A stretch of DNA of 64,000 bases from Rhizobium favelukesii (GCF_000577275.2 NZ_HG916854.1:434001-498000); one strand, 5' to 3'. Positions 17,519 through 26,072 are shown, counted from the stretch's first letter. Notes: a model not told the origin generated them from the letters alone. Numbers and translations are program-made.

Positions 17519-19417
17519 TCAAAGGCGGATGTCTCGTTGTGAGCGGATCTCGATCACGGGCTTGGTCGTGTCAACCAGGGATTCCGGGCCGACTGGCCGT
17601 GTCACGAGTTCCGGATGACCAATGATGTCAGCCGCCGAGTGCGCATCGAAATTGAGCTCGGTCTTCCTAGCGAGCTCGGGCAGCGACACCTGGTAGATCC
17701 GGAACGGATCGAGATCCAAGGTTTCAAGATCGTCCAGAAGTTTTTCCTGAGAAAGGATGAATGCGGCGCAACGCAAACTATCGTCTTTGCCGAGATAGGC
17801 GATCATCTTCCAGAAAGAGCGCGGGATCAGTGCGTTACGATACCCAATGTCCTCGCTTCCGAAAACTGGACCGCCGAATACCGACAGCTTGAAGTCCTTG
17901 AGGTCTGCCTGATCGAAAACGAGGTTCTCCAGTTCACCCCAAAGCCCTTTTCGAGAGGACTGATTGAAGCGTTCGTGCTGGGGAGCGATATTGGTGAAGT
18001 AGAATGAATCGCGGTTGGCTTGCTCTGCCTCCGGTACCGGTCCCCAGCAAACGTCCGCCCGCCTGGCGATATGGCCCCGGTCGACGCGGTTGTCGACGTA
18101 GAGATCGTCGCCTAACTGGTACTTGGCCTCGATCCTGGGATCGACGGAAAATCCGCGGCGCGGGAGTGCCACCAACCGGGATCCGTCGATGTTCCAGCCG
18201 ACATAGCGCGCCATTCGGCGTTTTGCGCTGAGGCAGACCGAAAAATGCGTGTATGGGATCGTCTGAGCGCGCTCGAAATTGACAGCATCACGCTTCTGGG
18301 CCGTAGACAGGCCGGGCTCGGGAACGGCTGTTCCAAGGAAGCTCGCATCGTAGCCACTACGGGGGACAACGACTTCCATCCCCGCGCTCGCATCAGTTGC
18401 CGCGCCCGTTGGCTCGAGAACGAAGTCGAGCTTCTTCTGAATGGAGCCTGGATAGCAGGCGAGCGCGTGCTCGTCGCTCCTCCTGTCGGTTTCACCGGCG
18501 AAGTGAAGGCCGGCGAATATGTCGGTCGCCTTGCCCCTGTCGAAGATGAGCCAAGCGGATCCTGAATCCCCGCCCTTGCTTATTTCTCCGTCTGCGGGAA
18601 GGTTCTGGGGATCGGGACCGATTTCGAAGCAGCCGATCGCCTGCTCCCCGGACGGAATCCCATAGTTGATCTTCGCCATGACGTCGACGCGGCGCACGAT
18701 GCCTCTCGTGATCGCCGTCGTTCGTCCCGATTTGATCACTTTGTCGCCAAGTGCAACGCGCGCCATTCGGGTCGGTACGACGTCGAGTTGATAGACCGAG
18801 CGGTCGTAGCCACGTTGGCTGATCCTTGCAAGCGCGCAGTCACCAGCCGCGCCGAGATGGCTGCGCAGAAGCGTGCCTGCGACATTGAGCGCAACGTTGT
18901 TGTCGTCGTAGGGGCCAGGCTGCACGATGGTGTCGCCAACCTTTCCGGCGTTGCCATTAAGGACATGCCAGTTGGAGAGCACACAAGGGGCACCTGTCGT
19001 GCGGTCGAAGACGATCAGGCCGAGCGTGCCGGCGGTCTCGGCGGGATGAGCGATGCTGACGCCCGGCCGGATCGGGTCGATCCTCTTTCGGCGCAGATCA
19101 ACTTGTTCCTCCGCAACGATTTCGAAGGAAGGGCGATAGTCGCGCTGCAGGACATCGGTGGGGACCATCTCGCCCTCGACCTCGATTGCTTCCGGAATGC
19201 GGCGGCTCCCAAGTGCCTCGATTGCGGAGTCACCCTTCGTGCCCACCGTGAATTGCAGGCAGATCGGTCCGTCTCCGTTCTTCAGTCCGATGCCCACGGA
19301 TGTAATGTTCGGGTCCTGCAGATAATCGGCGCCTTTGGCACGAATATGCCGGCGCAATGCCTCTTCGGAAATTCCCCCGGTGGATTGCCGTGTTCCGCGC
19401 GTCGCCTTGCGTGCCAT
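17519..19417 (-). CDS. Chymotrypsin-like serine protease fused to DNA/RNA non-specific endonuclease
   Basis: Two enzymes in one 632-residue chain. Residues about 115-335 are a trypsin-fold protease with a likely triad His151 ('LSNWHVL'), Asp193 ('GDCALARI') and Ser286 ('KGGDSGSAW'). Residues about 380-600 are a NUC/NucA-type nuclease. Its catalytic His449 is in 'DRGHIARRAD', the metal-site Asn476 is in 'FYFTNIAPQHERFNQ', and Glu495 or Glu497 is in 'WGELENLV'. There is no signal peptide or membrane segment, so export, if any, must be non-classical or through the N-terminal ~110 residues, which I do not recognise. A strong ribosome site (GGGAGG) supports the start. It follows the tyrosinase-like gene by 48 bases, probably as an operon. 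Possible roles are effector, toxin or nucleic-acid scavenging; none can be proven from sequence. Confidence 0.88.
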   Translation of the reverse strand: MARKATRGTRQSTGGISEEALRRHIRAKGADYLQDPNITSVGIGLKNGDGPICLQFTVGTKGDSAIEALGSRRIPEAIEVEGEMVPTDVLQRDYRPSFEIVAEEQVDLRRKRIDPIRPGVSIAHPAETAGTLGLIVFDRTTGAPCVLSNWHVLNGNAGKVGDTIVQPGPYDDNNVALNVAGTLLRSHLGAAGDCALARISQRGYDRSVYQLDVVPTRMARVALGDKVIKSGRTTAITRGIVRRVDVMAKINYGIPSGEQAIGCFEIGPDPQNLPADGEISKGGDSGSAWLIFDRGKATDIFAGLHFAGETDRRSDEHALACYPGSIQKKLDFVLEPTGAATDASAGMEVVVPRSGYDASFLGTAVPEPGLSTAQKRDAVNFERAQTIPYTHFSVCLSAKRRMARYVGWNIDGSRLVALPRRGFSVDPRIEAKYQLGDDLYVDNRVDRGHIARRADVCWGPVPEAEQANRDSFYFTNIAPQHERFNQSSRKGLWGELENLVFDQADLKDFKLSVFGGPVFGSEDIGYRNALIPRSFWKMIAYLGKDDSLRCAAFILSQEKLLDDLETLDLDPFRIYQVSLPELARKTELNFDAHSAADIIGHPELVTRPVGPESLVDTTKPVIEIRSQRDIRL

Positions 19418-19465
19418 GATTTGCCTCCCAGTGGGTGTTTCAGTTGATATAGCATTCCATCTCGA

Positions 19466-20458
19466 TCACTTCGGATCGCGCAGAACGTCATAGAAGTTGC
19501 GTATGACCTTGCAGGAACCGAGTTTTCGCACGATCGCTTCCATCTCGCGGATGTCTTCGCCGTCCTGTTCGTGCCCGGCATGACCGTGGGCGTGTCCGCC
19601 CATCGCTTCCCGACGGACTGAAGCAGTGAGGGCTTCAGGTGCACCGTGCGTCCAGCCCTCTTCGAGCTTGCCGGTCCAGGTCCCTATACAGGCAATTTCG
19701 CTCACTCTGTTGGCTGCGGCCCAACGGTCGATGCGGGAATCGACCCATCCATGCAGATACCAGAAGATCGGATTGACATGGCTCGAATTGGTGTCGCCTA
19801 AATAGTCGTAACTGGTCGCGTCCCATTTGGGATCAATGTCGCGTGTGTCGTCGAAGTTGGGCGAAGGCATGTAGCCGATCGGCACGCTGGCCCAGCGCAT
19901 ATGCAGATTGTTATGGATGGTCATCTCGAGCAGATTGCCCAACGCTCCGAGCGACAGCTGCGCGAGGTTGGCGGGGTTCGTATAAAATGCCTCCCACGTC
20001 ACGATCGTGTCGCGGAAGTAGGCGTCTGATTTGACGCGCTGAAGCCTCGCAGTCATAGCCGCATTCGTCGCGGCGCTCTCCGAGGGATCGTCATAGCTCC
20101 AGGCCGGCGGAAGCGCAAAGTCGGGGTGTCCACCCGGCTTTGGGATGGAGCGCCAGAATGTGAGCGACTGCTCTTCCAACTGATCGAGGAGTTCACTGAC
20201 TTCCTTGATCATCTGCCGATGCATATAGAGGAAGTCCTCCCCAGAATGATTGTCCAAGATTAGCTTTCTCTTGGCATCCAGAGGCACCCGGTCATTGGGT
20301 GGGCCCCAACCCTTGTCCCTGATGAAGGCTTTGACCTCATCGGTAAGCTGAGGATTGTTCCAGGCACTGCGCACCGCATGCCATAGGAAATGGCGCAGAC
20401 GGTGGCGTCTGGAGGCAAGCATCTCGATGATCTGTGAAGGCAAAACCCGAATTGCCAT
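19466..20458 (-). CDS. Tyrosinase-like di-copper protein (PvdP-like)
   Basis: Resembles the tyrosinase/polyphenol-oxidase fold. The 330-residue protein shows the CuA-like pattern His71 ... 'FLYMHR' (His80), with His19, His23 or His27 as a possible third ligand. It also has a CuB-like pattern: His182-x3-His186 ('IHNNLH') followed by 'NPIFWYLHGWVDSRIDRW' (His236), which mirrors the classic 'DPIFWLHHA..D..W' motif. The C-terminal region is His-rich ('GGHAHGHAGH'). No signal peptide. The start at 20458 is an ATG; the frame extends five codons to a TTG. It is the first gene of a two-gene unit with the protease-nuclease fusion. Whether it oxidises phenols or is a structural relative is unknown. Confidence 0.72.
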   Translation of the reverse strand: MAIRVLPSQIIEMLASRRHRLRHFLWHAVRSAWNNPQLTDEVKAFIRDKGWGPPNDRVPLDAKRKLILDNHSGEDFLYMHRQMIKEVSELLDQLEEQSLTFWRSIPKPGGHPDFALPPAWSYDDPSESAATNAAMTARLQRVKSDAYFRDTIVTWEAFYTNPANLAQLSLGALGNLLEMTIHNNLHMRWASVPIGYMPSPNFDDTRDIDPKWDATSYDYLGDTNSSHVNPIFWYLHGWVDSRIDRWAAANRVSEIACIGTWTGKLEEGWTHGAPEALTASVRREAMGGHAHGHAGHEQDGEDIREMEAIVRKLGSCKVIRNFYDVLRDPK

Positions 20459-20925
20459 TGGCCCCCCGGTCAAGACATAGGTTAGTGCACGAAAATATTA
20501 TACTGGTGTGACGGCCAGCCGCTTTATTCGCACGTCGTCGAGCCTGCTCTTGCGAGATTTTGAATGGCGTCGAGCTCGACGATATTCTCGGATTGATCGC
20601 GTGAGTTTTCGGCACATTACAACCGAAAGTCAAGTCGCTCGTTTGAAGCGCTGCCAGCCCTTGCGGAATATCATCGCCGGGGAGGCGACTGCCTCCCGTT
20701 CGCAGAGATCATTAATGCTCGGTGTGATCGGTCCTGATCCCGCGTTCGTATATTTCGGAAGTTCGCCAATCAGCATCCGAAACGGCACAGACAGGATCGG
20801 GACCGTTCAATGTCCAGCTGTTTTGCCGGTTCGCGCAAATACCGCCCGCTGACCAACCACTTGCGTCGTTGCCTCGACGCTAAGACGTCACATCGCAGCA
20901 AACCGCTTCTTTGACGTTTAGGTCT
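20459..20925. other. Intergenic region, about 470 bases, no gene seen
   Basis: No protein-like frame on either strand. It should contain the promoter of the tyrosinase/protease-nuclease unit near 20460-20560. Confidence 0.45.
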
Positions 20926-21141
20926 TTAGTCGTTGATCGGATTCGCGTGGGATGGTGTCTCGATCGCCGTATTCGCCTCTTGTTGAAGGCGCATCGCCCT
21001 CAGCCGAGCGGTCTTCTCATTCCTGGCTGTCACGAGCGGGTCGATTTTCGAGCTCTCCCGCGTGCGGGTGAGAAATTGTGTCTGCGTCAATCCGAATGCC
21101 GCTTCCGCGCGTTCGCGGCTTTTGCTCATCGGTTCCTTCAT
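20926..21141 (-). CDS. Small charged orphan protein (rhizobial type)
   Basis: Protein of 71 residues, rich in Lys, Arg and Glu, beginning 'MKEPMSKSRERAEAAFG', followed by 'LTQTQFLTR' and a probable amphipathic helix ('KTARLRAMRLQQEA'). I do not know a function; similar short proteins are common as hypotheticals in rhizobia. The ATG at 21141 is chosen for the AGGAAG site seven bases upstream; the frame runs further up to 21225 without a good ribosome site. No membrane segment or signal. Confidence 0.6.
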   Translation of the reverse strand: MKEPMSKSRERAEAAFGLTQTQFLTRTRESSKIDPLVTARNEKTARLRAMRLQQEANTAIETPSHANPIND

Positions 21142-21395
21142 AGATGGCTTCCTAGTTTTTATGGGGCTCATTTTCATGGCTGTTTTGGTACTGGCAACGG
21201 GCTTAACTACACTTCGCTCAGGCAAGGCCGACCTACATTCAACGTCAGAGGCTGTGTCCGTGACGCAGCGATGAAGTGCGTGCTTCCGGCAGACCTGCTC
21301 TATTGACTTCAGGACGATCGATCTTTTCGGTGTTCGGGCTCTGTTGGGAAAAGATCCCTCTAGCGTGAAACGCGTGCTGTCCGAGATGACCGGGG

Positions 21396-21671
21396 TTAGC
21401 GCGGTCGATTATTGGCACTTGCATCCTTCGCCTGGGCCGCTTCAAGTTCCTGTGGCGACACTCGCAGGCGCTGCCTGGTGCCAACGCGTGTTGCAATCGC
21501 GGGTATCTCAAGTTGGGTGTTGGTTCTCCTGAAGGCGGAGAACGATAGGCCTTCGATCTCTTCCTCATCGATAATCAGCCGATACGTTCCCGCTTCAAGC
21601 GGAACCATTAACGAACCGAGAACGAAGGGATGGGCGAAAGTTATTTCAGTTTCTGTCGTACGTTCCATCAT
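21396..21671 (-). CDS. Small hypothetical protein
   Basis: Protein of about 91 residues starting 'MMERTTETEITFAHPFVLG'. The stretch 'LEAGTYRLIIDEEEIEGLSFSAF' is beta-rich and acidic, and the tail ('SPQELEAAQAKDAS') looks helical. No catalytic motif, signal peptide or membrane helix is visible. The two ATGs at 21671 and 21668 are both possible; the more upstream start is a TTG. Codon pattern and amino-acid balance look real. It lies in a cluster of small minus-strand genes with no known function. Confidence 0.6.
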   Translation of the reverse strand: MMERTTETEITFAHPFVLGSLMVPLEAGTYRLIIDEEEIEGLSFSAFRRTNTQLEIPAIATRVGTRQRLRVSPQELEAAQAKDASANNRPR

Positions 21672-21758
21672 GGGCGATTCCAGCAAGCGGCTTTTATGCT
21701 GTCCGGCAGCGACGGCACCAACCGAGGCTGATGCGTGTAGGTCAATTTCAAAATGCTC

Positions 21759-21908
21759 CTACCAGAGGACTCCCTTGAACGTGACATAAACAATGAACGC
21801 CACACTGATTGCCGGTGTCGATTTGATCAGAAGCTCCACATAGCGAAACCGCGCGGCGGCTCGCATCAGATTATTCTTAGGGTAGATACTGGTGGAGGCG
21901 GAAGACAT
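21759..21908 (-). CDS. Small single-pass membrane protein, 49 residues
   Basis: The ATG at 21908 is preceded by a near-perfect ribosome site (AAAGGAGG, 5 bases spacing), which fixes the start although the frame is open further upstream. The product has a basic N-half ('MRAAARFRYVELLIK') followed by a hydrophobic helix ('ISVAFIVYVTF') at the C-terminus. That suggests a tail-anchored inner-membrane peptide. No family recognised. Confidence 0.55.
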   Translation of the reverse strand: MSSASTSIYPKNNLMRAAARFRYVELLIKSTPAISVAFIVYVTFKGVLW

Positions 21909-22206
21909 CTTGTCCTCCTTTGTTGGGGCTGGAACGCTGTTGGCGTCCGCACCCGGCAGCGCCCGTTTCAGATGCTTCCGATACCACACATATGGGGAGT
22001 CTGCCTGTGAATTGCAACGTGCTAAATATTGCGACTTCATCCACCCCGCGCCGATGAACCTATTCCGGTTTTGAATTCGCTGGCGGACGCCGGATTGAGC
22101 GCTTCAATTGGCTTCACGTTGAAAATGAGTTTGAAGAGCTTTGATCGCCGAACGGCCTATGATGTAAGCACCGCATGAGCATGAATCATTTAAACGCGAG
22201 GCCGAA

Positions 22207-23187
22207 TTGTCACCGAAAGCCGCCCATGAGACGCACCAACTCGGTATAGTGGCGCGAACGCTCGACGAACGCCTGGATGCAACTGGACCGCAATGTTCGG
22301 TACGCCCGACTGAAGGGCATTGGCGCATCTACTTGAATGACGCGCCCATGGAAAAAACGTTTGAGACATCTCGAAAGGCGTTGGCGGCCGCCCGTCACTA
22401 CAAGGCGGATATGCATCAGCGAATTGCCGACGAATTCTTCAAGACAACAGGGCTCTCTGCCGATCAGTGGTCGCTGAATGCCCATGCGCTGGTCAACCGG
22501 GTCGATCCGGCAGAATTTGTTGTCTTCTATCGTCGGAGCTATATGGCCCACATTGGCTGCCATGCACTACCTTCACGCAAGACCATGCAGGAAGCGATCA
22601 AGCTCATCAATACGACGTTCCACCTTCCCGGTCCCATGCTTTTCGCGCTGGAGCAGGTCTATGGCGGGCAAGGCAAGCGCTTCGGTCCAGGAGCCGTCAA
22701 CTGGTCGCTGTTCAACGTCTTGCAAGAGAAGGGCTTTATCAGCTTCGACGAAGGCGAGGAAGACAGGCACGTCCATTTGACGGCGGCCGGTCGAGCCGCC
22801 CTCACTCGTGATCCTCGCGGACTTTCACTTGAGCTTCGGGAAATCATCTTTACGGGGGCGTTGCCCGAAGAGCGGGAGTTGCGGTCTGTGTGGAACAACC
22901 TCATCGGATCCTCCATCTCAGGACAAGTGAACGCGCAAGGACTTCGCGCAGCCTTTGCCAATGGCTACGAACTTCGTGTGGAAGATGGCTCTGACGAAGG
23001 CAAGGACATCATTCTTCGCGGTAGCGGTACGGAGCCGGACGGGACGCCGATCACCGATCTGATGGTTGCGTCCTTTCCAAGTCAGTGGGAACCATTCAAG
23101 GTCGCCTCGAAAGGTTTGGCAGAGGCGATCGTGCGGCAGCAGTCGATATTGAAACGGCCGCCTTCCGCACCGGGGACAGTAGGCTGA
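22207..23187 (+). CDS. Hypothetical protein, 326 residues
   Basis: Not recognised. The first ~70 residues ('GHWRIYLNDAPMEKTFETSRKALAAARHYK') resemble a small alpha/beta module of DUF2188 type. The middle ('VLQEKGFISFDEGEEDRHVHLTAAGRAAL') looks like a winged-helix with a beta wing. That would fit a DNA-binding or phage/plasmid-type protein, but this is only an impression. No signal or membrane segment. The first codon at 22207 is a TTG; the first in-frame ATG is at 22348, so the true start is uncertain. Composition and length argue that it is a real gene. Confidence 0.65.
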   Translation: MSPKAAHETHQLGIVARTLDERLDATGPQCSVRPTEGHWRIYLNDAPMEKTFETSRKALAAARHYKADMHQRIADEFFKTTGLSADQWSLNAHALVNRVDPAEFVVFYRRSYMAHIGCHALPSRKTMQEAIKLINTTFHLPGPMLFALEQVYGGQGKRFGPGAVNWSLFNVLQEKGFISFDEGEEDRHVHLTAAGRAALTRDPRGLSLELREIIFTGALPEERELRSVWNNLIGSSISGQVNAQGLRAAFANGYELRVEDGSDEGKDIILRGSGTEPDGTPITDLMVASFPSQWEPFKVASKGLAEAIVRQQSILKRPPSAPGTVG

Positions 23188-23363
23188 TCTTGTCGCTTCA
23201 CGATATCCCTCCTTTGGCGGTGGTCGTGATAGCCCTATAGTTCTAGGCATTCATCCGCTAGGTGCGTGCTACGTCATTGTAGTTGGGAGACGGGGCCCAA
23301 TGTTCGACTGGCCACGTTGACGCCGCAGTCGTAGTTTCTAGATTTCTCTGGACGGAGGCATCT

Positions 23364-23600
23364 ATGACCAAACAGCAGGATTCTGAATTCAGATTGATGT
23401 CGGAAGCAGTCCAGGCCTGGTACCGCTTCTACGAAGCGCCACCTGACGATAGAGCCTCCCGCGTCCTCCGCATCGCGGCGATCGACTTGTACAATGAAGG
23501 ATACAAGACAGCGGAAGACATCGCCTTCGTTCTCATCGGAACATATGTCGGCATCTGTTCGACGAAGATAAACGCCCCGACTTCGGCATCGGTACACTAG
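23364..23600 (+). CDS. Small hypothetical protein, 78 residues
   Basis: Starts at 23364 with an excellent ribosome site (GGAGG, five bases before ATG). The protein is mostly helical, with 'MSEAVQAWYRFYEAPPDD', then 'LRIAAIDLYNEGYKTAEDIAFVLIGTY'. The pattern 'EAVxAW ... A(I/V)AIDL' recurs in the small protein at 48873-49112 in this window, so the two may belong to one unnamed rhizobial family. No function known. Confidence 0.7.
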   Translation: MTKQQDSEFRLMSEAVQAWYRFYEAPPDDRASRVLRIAAIDLYNEGYKTAEDIAFVLIGTYVGICSTKINAPTSASVH

Positions 23601-23726
23601 CAGTCCCATCGGTAGGCTATCTGTACCTCTACAGCTGGCGCGTCGTGCTGAAGACGAGTTGGCGGCCTACAGGACATTCCGGCGGATGATCCTAAGCCTG
23701 GAACGGGGAGAGATGAGGGCTGTTAT

Positions 23727-24326
23727 TTAGGAGTCCCCACCAATCCAAGAATTGAGGCGTGTGTGCCACGAGTACGCGGTTTTCGAGGCGAGGGTTCGAG
23801 CACCGGTCGGCGGCAATGGTGCGAAAAGGCCTTCTTTGGTAATCATCGGCGGCGGCGTTTCCAAATTTGCACCACCCTCCCGCAGCATGTTTCCCCACAT
23901 TGAACCTGGATAGTACAACCAATCTGGATGGGGCTCGCTGAAAAGCCAGCTTAGCGCACGGCTGGCCGCATTTCCAACCGCTGCGGCGTCGGTCAGAATT
24001 TTCTTCAACCGGTCGTCCGGCTTGAACTCCTTGCTTTTCACGATGCCGATTACTGCCAATTGCCCAGCAAGCTCAGGATTGTAGGAATCGGCGGCCTCGT
24101 CCTGAACATTGGCGTTGATCAGCCCGAAGTTCCTCCGGAAGATCTGACCCCAAAGCGCTGCGCCGGCTTGCTTGCCTCCTTCGGATATCGCCTTGGTACC
24201 GGCGCAGAGATCTCGAAGCTGACTGCCGAGAGACGGACCAGTCCTGCTTGCTTCGCCGTGACTTTGGCGGATCTTTCGAAGGCGCTGGATGTCGGCTTCT
24301 GATGCAATCACGCTACGGTAGCGCAT
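23727..24326 (-). CDS. Hypothetical protein, about 199 residues
   Basis: Not recognised. Contains 'GGKQAGAALWGQIFRRNFGLINANVQDEAADSYNPELAG' (split here only by description) and a C-terminal part with several Trp and Pro residues ('WLYYPGSMWGNML', 'LFAPLPPTGARTLAS'). No signal peptide or membrane helix. The ATG at 24326 is chosen because it overlaps the end of the DUF1643 gene by 14 bases, which suggests coupling. The frame is open further upstream to 24374, inside that gene. Confidence 0.5.
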   Translation of the reverse strand: MRYRSVIASEADIQRLRKIRQSHGEASRTGPSLGSQLRDLCAGTKAISEGGKQAGAALWGQIFRRNFGLINANVQDEAADSYNPELAGQLAVIGIVKSKEFKPDDRLKKILTDAAAVGNAASRALSWLFSEPHPDWLYYPGSMWGNMLREGGANLETPPPMITKEGLFAPLPPTGARTLASKTAYSWHTRLNSWIGGDS

Positions 24327-24861
24327 CGCGAAACATGATGGGCTGCTGGTCGCGCGGAATGCGGTGCCGGCCACGTGACATCGGGTGCTTGGGCGAGCCG
24401 TCCCTGTTCTTGCCGAGGCAGATCAGGGCGACGGCGTGAAGGCGGGCGCGCGCAATGAACCATTCGTCGCGACCGAGGTGGTCGCCGCCATTGCCCCACG
24501 CGACGAGTAACGGCGTACCCTGATGGCAGGCAAAGGCGAATGCGGCCTCAATGAATTCGCTATTCTTCGGGCCGACGCACGCGGTCTGCGCCATCATCTC
24601 GCCAGGATGCGCGGCGCGGAGAGCATTGAGGTTGACGACGCTCAGACCGCCATAGCCCCAGAGCTTCGCGAAGTAGATCAGTTCGTGCAGTGTCGGATCG
24701 TCCGTCTCGTCGTCGGCGGTGGACGGATTGAGCATGCAGACGACCAGGAGGCGCTTTCGAGCATCCCAGATGCGGCGCAGCTCATAGCGGTAGCACCTGC
24801 AGTCGGAGATGACGGCGCTCTTGTGTACGGAAGGTCCAAGAAGATCGGTCTGCATCAGCAT
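24313..24861 (-). CDS. DUF1643 family protein
   Basis: Member of DUF1643, a family of unknown function found on many plasmids and in phage-like regions. The 182-residue protein starts shortly before 'SAVISDCRCYRYELRRIWD'. It then has the hallmark 'MLNPSTADDETDDPTLHELI' and 'YGGLSVVNLNALRAAHPGEM', then 'VAWGNGGDH' and the C-terminal 'LGKNRDGSPKHPMSRG'. All these are family signatures. The frame is open to 25098, but the conserved part begins near 24850. The ATG at 24861, with GGGG a few bases upstream, is preferred; 24855 is the alternative. Its end overlaps the next small gene. Confidence 0.9.
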   Translation of the reverse strand: MLMQTDLLGPSVHKSAVISDCRCYRYELRRIWDARKRLLVVCMLNPSTADDETDDPTLHELIYFAKLWGYGGLSVVNLNALRAAHPGEMMAQTACVGPKNSEFIEAAFAFACHQGTPLLVAWGNGGDHLGRDEWFIARARLHAVALICLGKNRDGSPKHPMSRGRHRIPRDQQPIMFRDALP

Positions 24862-25450
24862 ATCCCCATCGTCATCAGGATATAAAACTCGTCGAGTTCC
24901 GTCGTAGGTTCGCCTTGCCGGCGATCTGTATCGCGCCATGTGCCAGGGGCTGCAGGTCACCGTAGAGTGCGCATAGAGACGCGCGGACGGAAGCCGCCGA
25001 ACAACGAGACGCGACCCACCTGGCCGCACGCATGACGCCGGATCAATTCGCCGAAACCAACGAAGTCGGCATTTCCTCCGTGCGCTTGCATCTGCCACGC
25101 TACGGTCTTATCGACGTTCTCAGGCCGCCGCCGCGCGCCCCGCAATCGCATTCGCCTGCAGGACGCACTTTCTCAAAGATGTTGATACCGTCGCTCCGAC
25201 CACTGCCTAGCAAGGAACTCGCGTACACTTGGTAGGCAACCGGCAGGAGACCGCTAGGCCAGTCCCATCGTGAAAATACGATGTCTAGGGTCTCCTCTGG
25301 CGATCGGAGCCATCAATACAGGTGGCTTTTAGACAACATCGAAATTGCTGTCGATCGAGAACGCTCGCTCAGTTGCCATGCCCTGTCTCGCGGTCCCGAA
25401 CGAACGAAAAATCTGGCGGAAAGCACTGCGCTGCATATTTGCAGCCGCCG
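24862..25450. other. Intergenic region, about 590 bases, no gene seen
   Basis: Short open frames on both strands have unlikely composition. Possibly eroded accessory DNA; no repeat or RNA recognised. Confidence 0.45.
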
Positions 25451-25720
25451 TCAGCCCCGCCGGAGCCTCCCCAAAAGGAACCTATTGCCGGTGCGGTTCC
25501 CGCAGCAGGAACACTTCAATCTCTCGGCGATATTGGCAACGGGCATACGTTTTCCCAACAGCCGGCCAAGTTCCCACCGATCGATTGGCGTGCTATTCAG
25601 GCATGAGGGGCAGGCGGCCGCAAGGACAAACATCTCCGGCAGCGATGCGAGTGTCTCGTTCTCCAGGCTGACGGCATGGTTGGCAACTGACGCCAGATCG
25701 ACGCTCCGGCGGTGGCGCAT
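25451..25720 (-). CDS. Small zinc-ribbon-like protein
   Basis: 89-residue protein with two CxxC pairs: 'CPSC' near residue 37 and 'CSCCGNR' near 70, separated by a helix with 'WELGRLLGKRM'. This looks like a small zinc-binding domain. A GGAGATAGAC ribosome site precedes the ATG at 25720. It is the third gene of a compact minus-strand operon of small genes; only two bases separate it from the previous stop. Function unknown; DNA or protein binding is a guess. Confidence 0.75.
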   Translation of the reverse strand: MRHRRSVDLASVANHAVSLENETLASLPEMFVLAAACPSCLNSTPIDRWELGRLLGKRMPVANIAERLKCSCCGNRTGNRFLLGRLRRG

Positions 25721-25722
25721 GT

Positions 25723-25908
25723 CTATCTCCGTTCGAGCATAGGCTTCCAGCCGCGTGTCATGCCACGACTCATGGCGCGTTCAGTCAAGACAAGCTGCTG
25801 ACGCAGATGGCGGATATCCTCCAGCAGCGTAGCGATCGTCGCATTCACGTTATCGTCGTGCCACGCCAGGGCGGCCTGTACTTCAAAATCGACGTCTTCC
25901 TTTGTCAT
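25723..25908 (-). CDS. Small hypothetical protein, 61 residues
   Basis: Begins 'MTKEDVDFEVQAALAWHDDN' and continues with a likely coiled helix ('TIATLLEDIRHLRQQLVLTERAM'). The ATG at 25908 overlaps the stop of the preceding 55-residue gene (ATGA), which fixes the start; the longer frame up to 26166 runs antisense-like through that gene and is rejected. No known family. Middle gene of the three-gene unit. Confidence 0.7.
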   Translation of the reverse strand: MTKEDVDFEVQAALAWHDDNVNATIATLLEDIRHLRQQLVLTERAMSRGMTRGWKPMLERR

Positions 25909-26072
25909 TGCAAATCCAGACTTAGTTGCTGGCCCTTCAGTGCGGGCAAGGGGCGACCGATCTCGATCTTTCCGAAAACGCGCTTGCGGCGTTCGGCGTC
26001 GCGTTCCCGCTCCGCTCGGCTGGCCGCGACCGCTGCTAAAGCATTCGCAATGACTTGCTCGGTGTGAGTCAT
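25905..26072 (-). CDS. Very small protein, 55 residues, first gene of a tiny operon
   Basis: Reads 'MTHTEQVIANALAAVAASRA', then a highly charged helix 'ERERDAERRKRVFGKIEIGR', then 'PLPALKGQQLSLDLQ'. A near-perfect ribosome site (AAGGAGG) lies six bases before the ATG at 26072. Its stop overlaps the next gene's start (ATGA). These three signs together make it a real gene despite its size. No family recognised. The ending 'LSLDL' resembles the C-terminal tags of beta-clamp-binding peptides only loosely. Confidence 0.72.
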   Translation of the reverse strand: MTHTEQVIANALAAVAASRAERERDAERRKRVFGKIEIGRPLPALKGQQLSLDLQ

